A DNA stretch of 17,643 nucleotides, taken from NCBI GenBank assembly GCA_045594705.1, contig JAZNZB010000029.1, positions 1 through 17,643 of the forward strand. The letters run 5' to 3'. The notes beneath the pieces were generated by a model that saw only the letters and a list, made by a program, of their open reading frames with translations, searched no databases and was not told the DNA's origin. The translations under genes and the position numbers were made by a program. Position 1 is the first letter of the stretch, and every line of letters starts with the position of its first letter. Shown here piece by piece: positions 1 through 6,566 of this stretch. This DNA comes from SVQP01 sp045594705 (GTDB lineage: Bacteria; Bacillota; Clostridia; Oscillospirales; CAG-272).

Positions 1-116
1 ATTTGCTTCGCAAGTTTTGGAGGCGAATAGAATATCACTGAAGCCGCAAGGCTTCAATATCACTATCGCAGCAGCGATAATATCACTCCGACGCAGTCGG
101 AATATCACTCATATAG
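1..116. repeat. Array of AATATCACT repeats separated by small hairpins
   Basis: Four exact copies of AATATCACT start at 31, 56, 79 and 101. The three segments between them are different but perfect inverted repeats: GAAGCC/GGCTTC (40-55), ATCGC/GCGAT (65-78) and CCGAC/GTCGG (88-100), each with GCA at the centre. Upstream, TTGC/GCAA (3-13) or TTCGC/GCGAA (7-27) may be a further, degenerate unit. The stems differ in sequence but keep their pairing, so the structure rather than the stem sequence is what is shared. The array lies beyond the terminator of the leftward glycoside hydrolase gene and may continue past the window edge. I do not recognise a named family; repeats of 9 nt are far too short for CRISPR. 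Confidence 0.85.
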
Positions 117-117
117 C

Positions 118-165
118 AAAAAGAGAGAGCTTTGCGAAATATCTTTTCGCATGACTCTCTCTTTT
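118..165 (-). terminator. Terminator of the HIT-glycoside hydrolase unit
   Basis: Purine-rich AAAAAGAGAGAG (118-129) pairs with CTCTCTCTTTT (155-165). A second stem, GCGAAA with TTTCGC, sits inside the loop. Read on the minus strand, the stem ends in a run of five T, as expected for an intrinsic terminator downstream of the leftward gene that stops at 207. The pairing A and T tracts would also allow some function on the plus strand. Confidence 0.8.
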
Positions 166-179
166 CACCGCTTATTCCT

Positions 180-204
180 CAGCCCCATGGGCTGTTCTTT
201 TTTT
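180..204 (+). terminator. Plus-strand intrinsic terminator
   Basis: CAGCCC (180-185), loop CAT, GGGCTG (189-194), then TTCTTTTTTT to 204. This would stop rightward transcription entering from beyond the left edge, just before it ran antisense into the leftward glycoside hydrolase gene. It suggests a convergent rightward transcription unit outside the window. The stem is only 6 bp, so the call is moderate. Confidence 0.5.
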
Positions 205-206
205 AT

Positions 207-2759
207 TCAATATTCAATCAACTTGACAGGTCCGAGCAATCCCGAGGGCGGAATGGGCATGCAATGCGAGAACTTGTCTCTTGCTTTGCCGACCAGCGTG
301 TTTGCCACCTCGATTGTGATCACGTTCTCCCCTGCGGTCAAATCATCCGAAATGGGGAATGCATACGGCGCTGTGATGCGGATGCCTGCGCATTTTCCGT
401 TGACGAAAACTCGGGCCGTATGTCCGACGCGGCCAAGATCCAGCGAGGCCTTTGCGGGCACGTTCTCTGCGTTGAGCGTAAAGGTATAGCGCGCAATGCC
501 CGAGAATGCGGGTTTTTCGGCAGCCGAGGTCAGGCTGACCAGACGGTCGGTGGTCTTATACGGATAAAACGCATCAAGATCATCGGAATCCGCCAGCGAA
601 ATATCAAACGTAGGCGTCAGCACAGTCTCACGAATGGGCATGGGCAATGCTTCAAGCTCTGCAGCGTCACAACCAAACACCAAAATCTCGGACTGACCCG
701 GCAGCAGCTCGACTGTAATCTTGCCGTCCTCGGTCTTGCCCGCATAAGTCGCGTCCTCGATCATGCGCAATCTTGCAAACTCCCCTTGCACGGGCAGTGT
801 GATTGTCGCACGCGCGGTCTTGACGCTGTCCTCGTTGAAGAACATAAACACGTCACAACCGTCTCTCTTGACGTGATAGTGGCGCAACAGAGGACAATCG
901 CCATCCACCTTGATATCGGCAAGACCCAGCGAGTAAATATGATCGGGAATCTCTTCTGCAACCACAAAGCGTCCCTCAACTCCTGCTGCCCGACCATCAC
1001 AATGCAGCACGGGAACGCCTGCATGATGAATGCGGTTGATGCACGCGCGCAAGCTCTCGGGGATCTCTTTGGCATACGGCACGACCAAAGCACCGTACGC
1101 CTCACCGTTGACAAGCAATTTGCCATCCGCTATCTCAGCCTTTTCCAGCATTTCAAGGCAGATGATATCGTAGCACAAATGCGCGTCCAGCAGTGCCTGC
1201 GCGGGCACTTGGGTAAAGGTATAGTCGCCTTTCTCGTTCATCCACTCTCCCTCTGCGTGGTACAGCACGGCACAAGAGGTCACGTGCTCGCCACCGTAGA
1301 GCAGGTGCGCGGCCTTGTTGGCATATTTCATCAGATGGGTAAAGCCCTCAAACTGCGGGTCATGCCCCTCTGCACCAAAGTGCGGCGGGCAATCGGGATC
1401 GGGATAATCGGGCGAGAATGCATGCGGAATAAAATGATTGATGCCGCGAACCAGCAAAAAGTCGACCAGCCACTTCATCATGGTGCATCCCTCGGCCCAA
1501 CCGTACGCGCCAAACACCTCGCACATGGCTCTGCCCTTCATTTGCGGATACTGATGTGCAAGCGATGCGCCCAGCTGGCCAAGCACGTAGTGGTAAAACG
1601 CAGGGTCGGTCAAGCCCGAGGAAAGGCTTGCATTATGGATATGGTGCGCCATACCCGGCATGACCTGATGCAGCACGATATCAATGCCTGCCATATCCTG
1701 CCCCTCCAACGCGCGGAAATAGTGCCCCGCTCCAACCGCGGGACGCGCGTGGCAGTTATAGTCCTCGATGATGTGACCGATGTACATCACGCCTCTCTCG
1801 CGGCACCAGTTGCCGATCATGTAACCGAAATTGTCGCGATACAGTGCGGTGATCGCATTCATGTAAGCAAGGCGCGTCAAGGGGGCGTGCTCGCTCCAAT
1901 ACCACAGTTCAGCCATATAAGGCAGTGCGAGCTCGCCCATCTCTGCGCTCATCAGCTCGATAACGCGCGGATTGTACGGCAGTGCCATACCCACCGTGCC
2001 CACAGGACGCTCGTGTCCGCAGGGGTCTGTGGGATGTCGGGTGGCCATGCTGTTGCCAAACGAGGGCTCATCCGAGAAAAAGCCTACCAAAGTGTTGCCA
2101 AAATATGCCTTATAATGCTCGTAGTGTGGCTCGTAGACCGCCTCGAGCAGCACTCTGCAGGACTCTTCGGATACCATATCGATATAGTTGGCGCGATTTC
2201 CTCTGCGGGAATTGGTATAAATAAATACGCGCCAAAGTCCCTCGGGCACGTCAAAAAACGCGTACCCCTCCTTGAGCGTGGGTGTCAGATCGATATAGCC
2301 TCCCGTTGTCTGCTCGCCTTCGTCGGTACGTCTGAAGGCATAAACACCCAGAATTTCGTCATCCTCCCAGGTCGTGCTGACCAAAAAAGAGGTCTCGGGG
2401 GCAGGCCCCATGACGTCGATATGATCCTCAATGATCTCGCGCTGGCGCAGATGCGGATACTTTGTCTCGATCAGACCGTTGGCATATCCCGTGGGATATC
2501 GCTTGTCGTCAAAGATCCACACCTTCATGCCGCGCTTTTCGCACTCGGACAGGATCACGTCCAGATCCGCCCACCAACCGGGACCGCAGAAATCGGGATG
2601 CGGGCGGGATTCCACGCAAAGCGCGCGGCAGCCGCTCTTATAAATACGCTCGATCTGCGCAGGAATGCGATCACGGTGCGTGCCGTGCTGCCAGTAGAAA
2701 GGAAGCAAGTAATTCTCTTCTCTTCCTGCAAGGACGTCGTAAAGTCTTGTGTCCATCAT
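207..2759 (-). CDS. GH106-like glycoside hydrolase (putative alpha-L-rhamnosidase type), cytoplasmic
   Basis: An 850-residue protein without signal peptide or membrane segment. The N-terminal two thirds look like a catalytic barrel: an acidic FFSDEPSF motif with D230/E231, then CEVFGAYGWAEG with E414, followed by a GINHFIPHAFSP stretch. The last about 90 residues form a galactose-binding-like beta domain of the GH2 sugar-binding kind, ending in PSGLLGPVKL. That architecture fits GH106 alpha-L-rhamnosidases and related unclassified enzymes. The exact substrate and the catalytic pair are inferred. The start is one of two adjacent ATGs (2759 or 2756), placed 1 nt after the HIT gene stop; no good SD precedes them, so translation is probably coupled to the HIT gene. 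The lack of secretion signal suggests action on imported or intracellular glycosides. An alternative is a related family with this fold and another specificity. Confidence 0.75.
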   Translation of the reverse strand: MMDTRLYDVLAGREENYLLPFYWQHGTHRDRIPAQIERIYKSGCRALCVESRPHPDFCGPGWWADLDVILSECEKRGMKVWIFDDKRYPTGYANGLIETKYPHLRQREIIEDHIDVMGPAPETSFLVSTTWEDDEILGVYAFRRTDEGEQTTGGYIDLTPTLKEGYAFFDVPEGLWRVFIYTNSRRGNRANYIDMVSEESCRVLLEAVYEPHYEHYKAYFGNTLVGFFSDEPSFGNSMATRHPTDPCGHERPVGTVGMALPYNPRVIELMSAEMGELALPYMAELWYWSEHAPLTRLAYMNAITALYRDNFGYMIGNWCRERGVMYIGHIIEDYNCHARPAVGAGHYFRALEGQDMAGIDIVLHQVMPGMAHHIHNASLSSGLTDPAFYHYVLGQLGASLAHQYPQMKGRAMCEVFGAYGWAEGCTMMKWLVDFLLVRGINHFIPHAFSPDYPDPDCPPHFGAEGHDPQFEGFTHLMKYANKAAHLLYGGEHVTSCAVLYHAEGEWMNEKGDYTFTQVPAQALLDAHLCYDIICLEMLEKAEIADGKLLVNGEAYGALVVPYAKEIPESLRACINRIHHAGVPVLHCDGRAAGVEGRFVVAEEIPDHIYSLGLADIKVDGDCPLLRHYHVKRDGCDVFMFFNEDSVKTARATITLPVQGEFARLRMIEDATYAGKTEDGKITVELLPGQSEILVFGCDAAELEALPMPIRETVLTPTFDISLADSDDLDAFYPYKTTDRLVSLTSAAEKPAFSGIARYTFTLNAENVPAKASLDLGRVGHTARVFVNGKCAGIRITAPYAFPISDDLTAGENVITIEVANTLVGKARDKFSHCMPIPPSGLLGPVKLIEY

Positions 2760-2763
2760 CTTA
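2754..2763 (-). promoter_or_regulatory. Stop-start junction TAAGATGATG without SD
   Basis: The HIT gene stop TAA (2763-2761) is followed after one base by tandem ATG codons (2759 and 2756) of the hydrolase. The bases upstream (CGCTTGCATAAG) carry no AGGAG-like element, so the downstream gene most likely depends on terminating ribosomes that re-initiate. Confidence 0.55.
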
Positions 2764-3099
2764 TGCAAGCGTCTCGGGCAGCTTTTTGCCGCCAAGCAGA
2801 TGGAAATGCAGGTGTTTTACGCTCTGGCAGCCATCCTCGCCGCAGTTGGTGATCACGCGATAGCCATTTTCCAGGCCGCAAGCCTTGGCAACAGCGGGAA
2901 TTGCCTCAAAGATCTTGGCAACGTACACGCTGTTCTCTGCGTTGACTGCATCGGCGCTGTCCATATGCTGCTTGGGAATCAGCAACACGTGCACGGGTGC
3001 CATGGGCGCAATATCGTAAAATGCATAGACGTATTCGTCCTCATACACCTTTTTGGAAGGGATCTCTCCCGCAATAATTCTGCAAAACAAGCAAGCCAT
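2761..3099 (-). CDS. HIT-family (histidine triad) nucleotide-binding protein, HINT-like
   Basis: The 112-residue length is normal for bacterial HINT/PKCI-like proteins. It begins with the typical MACLFCRIIAGEIPSKKVYE and carries the histidine triad H96-L-H98-F-H100-L-L near the C-terminus. Family members hydrolyse nucleoside phosphoramidates and aminoacyl-adenylates; the middle histidine is the nucleophile. The start has a strong SD (AAAGGAG, 3107-3113) at good distance. CxxC-type cysteines that could bind zinc are reduced to C3 and C6. It is the first gene of a leftward two-gene unit with the glycoside hydrolase, from the promoter at 3138-3166. HINT genes are usually housekeeping, so the pairing with a glycosidase may be incidental. 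The cellular substrate is not known from the sequence. Confidence 0.93.
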   Translation of the reverse strand: MACLFCRIIAGEIPSKKVYEDEYVYAFYDIAPMAPVHVLLIPKQHMDSADAVNAENSVYVAKIFEAIPAVAKACGLENGYRVITNCGEDGCQSVKHLHFHLLGGKKLPETLA

Positions 3100-3110
3100 A
3101 ATAAATCTCC

Positions 3111-3139
3111 TTTACAAAAGCATAAGATTATGGTATAAT
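3111..3139 (+). promoter_or_regulatory. Promoter of the FkbM-type methyltransferase gene
   Basis: -35 TTTACA (3111-3116), a 17-bp spacer and perfect -10 TATAAT (3134-3139). The expected start is about 3146, giving a leader of about 39 nt to the ATG at 3185. The -35 also overlaps the SD of the divergent HIT gene (3107-3113). Confidence 0.8.
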
Positions 3140-3166
3140 TGTAGCATAATCAAGCTTATTTGTCAA
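3138..3166 (-). promoter_or_regulatory. Promoter of the HIT-glycoside hydrolase unit
   Basis: On the minus strand, -35 TTGACA (3166-3161), a 17-bp spacer and -10 TACAAT (3143-3138). The expected transcription start is about 3131, some 30 nt before the HIT ATG. The -10 shares bases 3138-3139 with the -10 of the opposing promoter. Confidence 0.8.
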
Positions 3167-3184
3167 CAAAAGAAAGGACATATC

Positions 3185-4294
3185 ATGCCATATTCCGCAT
3201 ATCCCGATCTGTGGGAATATCTGAAAAAAACCGAGAAGCACGTGGTCATGTACGGCATGGGCAACGGTGCAGATAAGATCTTGGCCGTGGCAGATGCCAA
3301 GGGCATCACGGTGGAGGACTTTTTTGCAAGCGACGGCTTTGTGCGCGGGCACTCATTTCATGGCAAGCGCGTGCTTTCTTACACCGAAGCCAAGCAAAAA
3401 TACGGTGCGGACAACATGATCGTTCTGCTCTCCTTTGCCTCTTCCCTGCCGGACGTGATGGAAACCATTCTGCGCGTGGCAGATGAATGTGAGCTTTACG
3501 CACCCGACGTGCCCGTATTTGGAGACAATCTGTTCGACTCAGCCTTTTACAGGGAGCACAAGCAGCAATTTGACGCTGCGCGCGCTCTGCTTGCAGACGA
3601 GGAATCGGTACGTGTGTTCGATCTGATCATCGCGTACAAGCTCACGGGGGACTTAAAATATCTGTTGGATGCCGAGAACGATCCCGACGAGTCTTTTACA
3701 CAAATTCTGCCCTCTCACACCTTCCGCACTGCGGTCGATCTGGGTGCTTACAACGGAGACTCGGTACGCGCGCTTGCACCTTATGCGCCAAATCTGCAAA
3801 CGGTTTACGCACTTGAGCCGGATGCGCGCAATTATCGCAAGCTTTGCGCATATGCTGATGTAGAAGCTCGCTTTGCAGTACGTCCTCTTCCCTGGGCCGC
3901 ATGGAACGAGGATACCACGCTTTATTTTGACGCTTCCGGCAACCGCAACGCGGGTGCTGCACAGAACACCTCCGGCGTCCTGCTGCCTCGCGCAGGCAAA
4001 ATCAAGGAGGTCGAGGCACGCTCGGTGGACGGCATTCTGCAGGGAGAGCACTGTGACTTTATCAAATTCGATGTGGAAGGCTCGGAGCAAAAGGCTCTGC
4101 ACGGCTGCCTCCAAACCATCAAGGCGCACGCCCCCGCGCTGCTGGTTTCCTGCTACCATCGCAGCGAGGATCTTTACCTGCTGCCGCAGCTGGTGCACAA
4201 AATCAATCCCGATTATCGCCTATATTTACGCAGATTCCGCTATTTCCCTGCGTGGGATATCAATTTATATGCAATTTCTTCAAACAAAATGTGA
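3185..4294 (+). CDS. FkbM-family SAM-dependent methyltransferase
   Basis: A 369-residue protein. The C-terminal half carries the FkbM methyltransferase signature: SAM-binding AVDLGAYNGDS (from about residue 183), ALEPDARNYRKL, and FDVEGSEQKAL with D296, the conserved acidic motif of this family. The N-terminal about 130 residues contain MYGMGNGADKIL, which looks like a second Rossmann-like nucleotide-binding segment often found ahead of FkbM domains in clostridia. Such enzymes usually O-methylate sugars of glycans or secondary metabolites; the substrate here is unknown. The ATG at 3185 follows SD GAAAGGA; longer upstream starts in frame lack an SD and would overlap the promoter. The gene appears monocistronic; no terminator is visible before the next promoter at 4313. 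No neighbouring glycan-biosynthesis genes support a pathway assignment. Confidence 0.88.
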   Translation: MPYSAYPDLWEYLKKTEKHVVMYGMGNGADKILAVADAKGITVEDFFASDGFVRGHSFHGKRVLSYTEAKQKYGADNMIVLLSFASSLPDVMETILRVADECELYAPDVPVFGDNLFDSAFYREHKQQFDAARALLADEESVRVFDLIIAYKLTGDLKYLLDAENDPDESFTQILPSHTFRTAVDLGAYNGDSVRALAPYAPNLQTVYALEPDARNYRKLCAYADVEARFAVRPLPWAAWNEDTTLYFDASGNRNAGAAQNTSGVLLPRAGKIKEVEARSVDGILQGEHCDFIKFDVEGSEQKALHGCLQTIKAHAPALLVSCYHRSEDLYLLPQLVHKINPDYRLYLRRFRYFPAWDINLYAISSNKM

Positions 4295-4312
4295 CAAATA
4301 TCGCCTTGGTTA

Positions 4313-4341
4313 TTGACAAATCGTGAATATTAGTTTATAAT
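4313..4341 (+). promoter_or_regulatory. Perfect-consensus vegetative promoter
   Basis: TTGACA (4313-4318), exactly 17 bp, TATAAT (4336-4341). Both hexamers and the spacing match the housekeeping consensus, so strong constitutive transcription of the small membrane protein gene is expected. Confidence 0.9.
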
Positions 4342-4386
4342 GAAACAACTGACACACCGTCATAAAAAATATTTTGGAGGTTTATC

Positions 4387-4752
4387 ATGCAGCTCAACGG
4401 TTTTGATAATTTCATTCTGAAGATTCCGAATACCGCAACCAACGTATTCACCGATCAGGAAAAGGAGAAGTACAACGTATGGACCATCGTTCTGTCCATT
4501 CTCAGCTACGTCTTCCCTCTGGTCAGCTTCATTATCGCTCTGATCCTGCGCAACAAGGATAAGGAATCCGCTCTGCTTGGCTATCTGTGCAACCAGGCTA
4601 TCTGGATGTTCATTCTGAGCTTTATCGGCATCATCCCCGTTCTCGGCGGCCTCGCTTTCCTGTTCCTGGGTGTTGTTGTGATTTACGGTAACCTTACCGG
4701 TAAATTCTTCGACCTGCCCCTGGTTGGTAGCGTTAAGATCATTAAGTATTGA
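4387..4752 (+). CDS. Small multipass membrane protein of unknown function (DUF4870/Tic20-like appearance)
   Basis: A 121-residue protein with three predicted hydrophobic segments (about 31-54, 67-84 and 85-101). A charged loop (RNKDKES) follows the first. The hydrophilic ends are short. The pattern resembles small DUF4870/Tic20-like proteins, but this is a weak match by eye. The start has a strong SD (TTGGAGG, 4374-4380). A perfect consensus promoter, a strong SD, a bias toward C-ending and CTG/CTC codons, and a very stable terminator all point to high expression as a stand-alone gene. Nothing in its neighbours suggests a partner: the upstream methyltransferase has its own promoter and the downstream operon is convergent. 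I do not assign a function. Confidence 0.85.
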   Translation: MQLNGFDNFILKIPNTATNVFTDQEKEKYNVWTIVLSILSYVFPLVSFIIALILRNKDKESALLGYLCNQAIWMFILSFIGIIPVLGGLAFLFLGVVVIYGNLTGKFFDLPLVGSVKIIKY

Positions 4753-4765
4753 TCTCTTACTTAAC

Positions 4766-4800
4766 AAAAAACGCTCGTGCATCAAGCACGAGCGTTTTTT
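4766..4800. terminator. Bidirectional intrinsic terminator between convergent units
   Basis: A perfect 15-bp inverted repeat: AAAAAACGCTCGTGC (4766-4780), loop ATCAA, GCACGAGCGTTTTTT (4786-4800). GC-rich core flanked by A and T runs on both strands. It ends the rightward membrane protein gene (stop 4752) and the leftward eight-gene operon (stop 4810). Confidence 0.95.
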
Positions 4801-4809
4801 CTTTTCGTT

Positions 4810-6543
4810 TTATTCTTCGGGAGCTGCAAAGAATGCTCCTGCGGGATTGCCGTAGCTGTTACACAGGTTGATCTGGTTACCAAAGAAATTGTTAGCCACA
4901 CCGTTATAAACCACGCCGTTCTTCATGCTCGCAGAGCAGGTCACAGTGATCTGATTGGGAGCCGTGATCTCTGCAGAGATGGTTGTTCCCTTCTTGTTGT
5001 TGATCGTGTAGGACGTTCTCATAAAGGTAAAGCCGTTGACCGTCGTGCCACCGTCCGTAGTGGTCAAACCCTCGCCCACGTTGGTAAAGGTCAGCACGGC
5101 AGACTTGTAATCAGCCGAGAATTCCACCGACTCAAGGATCGGGCCGGTCGCACTTTCCAGAGTGCCCGCGTCGCCGCGTACGGCTGCAGCAAGCTTTGCA
5201 AGGCGCAATCCTTGGTCAAACTTGCAGTCGGGATGCAGGCTGTTGAAGTAGGTGTCGTCCGCCCAAAGGTCGCTGGAAACCGACAGATAGGAGTTGGGAA
5301 GTGTCAGCGGGATCGCACCCACCACGCAGCGGATCAGGCCCAGATCCATGTAATGCCAGTCGCCCGAATGGTTGGGATGTCTTTCATAAATAGTGGGGAA
5401 TTCTACCATGTAGACCGCAAAATCGGGGTTGGTAACGTTGTGCGTCGAGCGCATATAGGTCATAAAGGCTGAGAAGCGTTCGATGAATTCCGATGCGTGC
5501 GCGCGCTGGAAATCGCTCTCGCCCTGATACCATACAAGGCCTGCCATGGCGTACTTTTCAAAGGGATACATGTAATGATTGTACATATATCTCGCCCAGA
5601 CTGCGTTAACGCCCTCGGGCACGTAAATGCCATCTTTATCATTCCAGCGGTCGGACTTTGTGGCGTCAGCCACCTCGTTGGGCAAGAATGCACCCAAGGG
5701 CTGGCCGTTGCCGGCGATCTCAATCACGCCTACCGGGACTTTCCCCTCGGTCATCTGCACAAAATTCCATGCAAAGCAGTAGCCGATCGCGGTAAAGCGG
5801 TTGACGCTTGTGGAATTGGGCTTTTCCCAGGTGCGGTTATGCACAACGTCGGGACAAACCTCGGTCGTACCTCTCTTGGGATAGCCGTGCGCTTCGTTTT
5901 CATTGAGCGTATTGTAGTGCAGACGGATCGGCAGGGATTCGTCGATCATATTCGCACCGTAGTTTTCTTTGTCCGTATTTGATGCAGAGAGATAAGAGCC
6001 GAAGGAGTACGCCACGTTGGACTGACCGATGACCATGTAAACGTCACCCACCAGCACGTCGTCGAATACCACTTCCTTGCTGTCGGTATAGATCTTCATG
6101 GAGTTGCCAAGCTCTGCACAGGCGGACAGCTTTGCGCCAAACTGAATGGTCCATTCGCCGTTTTCAATCAAAGCCTCGGCAAACATGCCCATAAACTCAC
6201 CCGAGACCTTTTTGCCATTCTCGGATTCGGGTGCCCAACCCCAAACGCGCAGCTTTTCACCGCGCTGCACCACCATATCCGAGGTAAACACCTTGGAAAC
6301 GGTAAAGTCTGCAGCATATGCCGCATCCAGCGTCTCACCGATCATGACGTCAATGTCCTGTTCGGTAGTCTCTTCCTCGGGAGTCGTCTGCTCGGTCGTA
6401 TCGGTATCAGTGGCCAGCTCAGTGGTAGGCTCAGTGGTAGGCTCCTCGGTCGAAGCATCTTTCGAGCCGCCCTCGCATGCAACGGCACTGACCAGCATGA
6501 TACCGCAAAGCAGAAAAAGAATGGTTCTGAGAATAGTTTTCAT
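4810..6543 (-). CDS. Lipoprotein with sialate O-acetylesterase-type SGNH hydrolase domain
   Basis: A 577-residue protein with a lipoprotein signal peptide; the likely lipidated residue is C23 (SAVAC). A Thr/Glu/Pro-rich linker follows (about 29-62), so the enzyme is probably tethered outside the membrane. The catalytic domain has family hallmarks: SDMVVQRGEKLRVWGWA, GDVYMVIGQSN with nucleophile S175, GLVWYQGESD, and SLHPD with H437 as likely catalytic histidine. Such enzymes remove acetyl esters from sialic acids or plant polysaccharides; the sequence does not decide which. The last about 110 residues look like a beta-rich domain with no obvious catalytic motif. SD AAAGGAA precedes the ATG. 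It is the last gene of the operon, 23 nt after the desulfurase stop. No sialidase or xylanase gene is nearby. Confidence 0.88.
   Translation of the reverse strand: MKTILRTILFLLCGIMLVSAVACEGGSKDASTEEPTTEPTTELATDTDTTEQTTPEEETTEQDIDVMIGETLDAAYAADFTVSKVFTSDMVVQRGEKLRVWGWAPESENGKKVSGEFMGMFAEALIENGEWTIQFGAKLSACAELGNSMKIYTDSKEVVFDDVLVGDVYMVIGQSNVAYSFGSYLSASNTDKENYGANMIDESLPIRLHYNTLNENEAHGYPKRGTTEVCPDVVHNRTWEKPNSTSVNRFTAIGYCFAWNFVQMTEGKVPVGVIEIAGNGQPLGAFLPNEVADATKSDRWNDKDGIYVPEGVNAVWARYMYNHYMYPFEKYAMAGLVWYQGESDFQRAHASEFIERFSAFMTYMRSTHNVTNPDFAVYMVEFPTIYERHPNHSGDWHYMDLGLIRCVVGAIPLTLPNSYLSVSSDLWADDTYFNSLHPDCKFDQGLRLAKLAAAVRGDAGTLESATGPILESVEFSADYKSAVLTFTNVGEGLTTTDGGTTVNGFTFMRTSYTINNKKGTTISAEITAPNQITVTCSASMKNGVVYNGVANNFFGNQINLCNSYGNPAGAFFAAPEE
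6417..6440 (-). repeat. 12-bp tandem duplication in the Thr/Glu linker
   Basis: Two exact copies of GCTCAGTGGTAG in direct tandem, inside the esterase lipoprotein gene. Each copy encodes four linker residues (E-P-T-T register). Gain or loss of copies would keep the frame and change only linker length. Confidence 0.7.
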
Positions 6544-6566
6544 AGCAATTCCTTTCTTATATTCAG

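Noticed and set aside
31..109. CRISPR array
   Set aside because: Repeats are 9 nt and the intervening segments are 13-16-nt palindromes, not unique spacers; no cas genes are present.
132..2852. 906-codon open frame on the plus strand
   Set aside because: It is antisense to the glycoside hydrolase and HIT genes. Its translation is rich in Cys, His and Arg with no domain, as expected from a GC-rich third codon position on the other strand.
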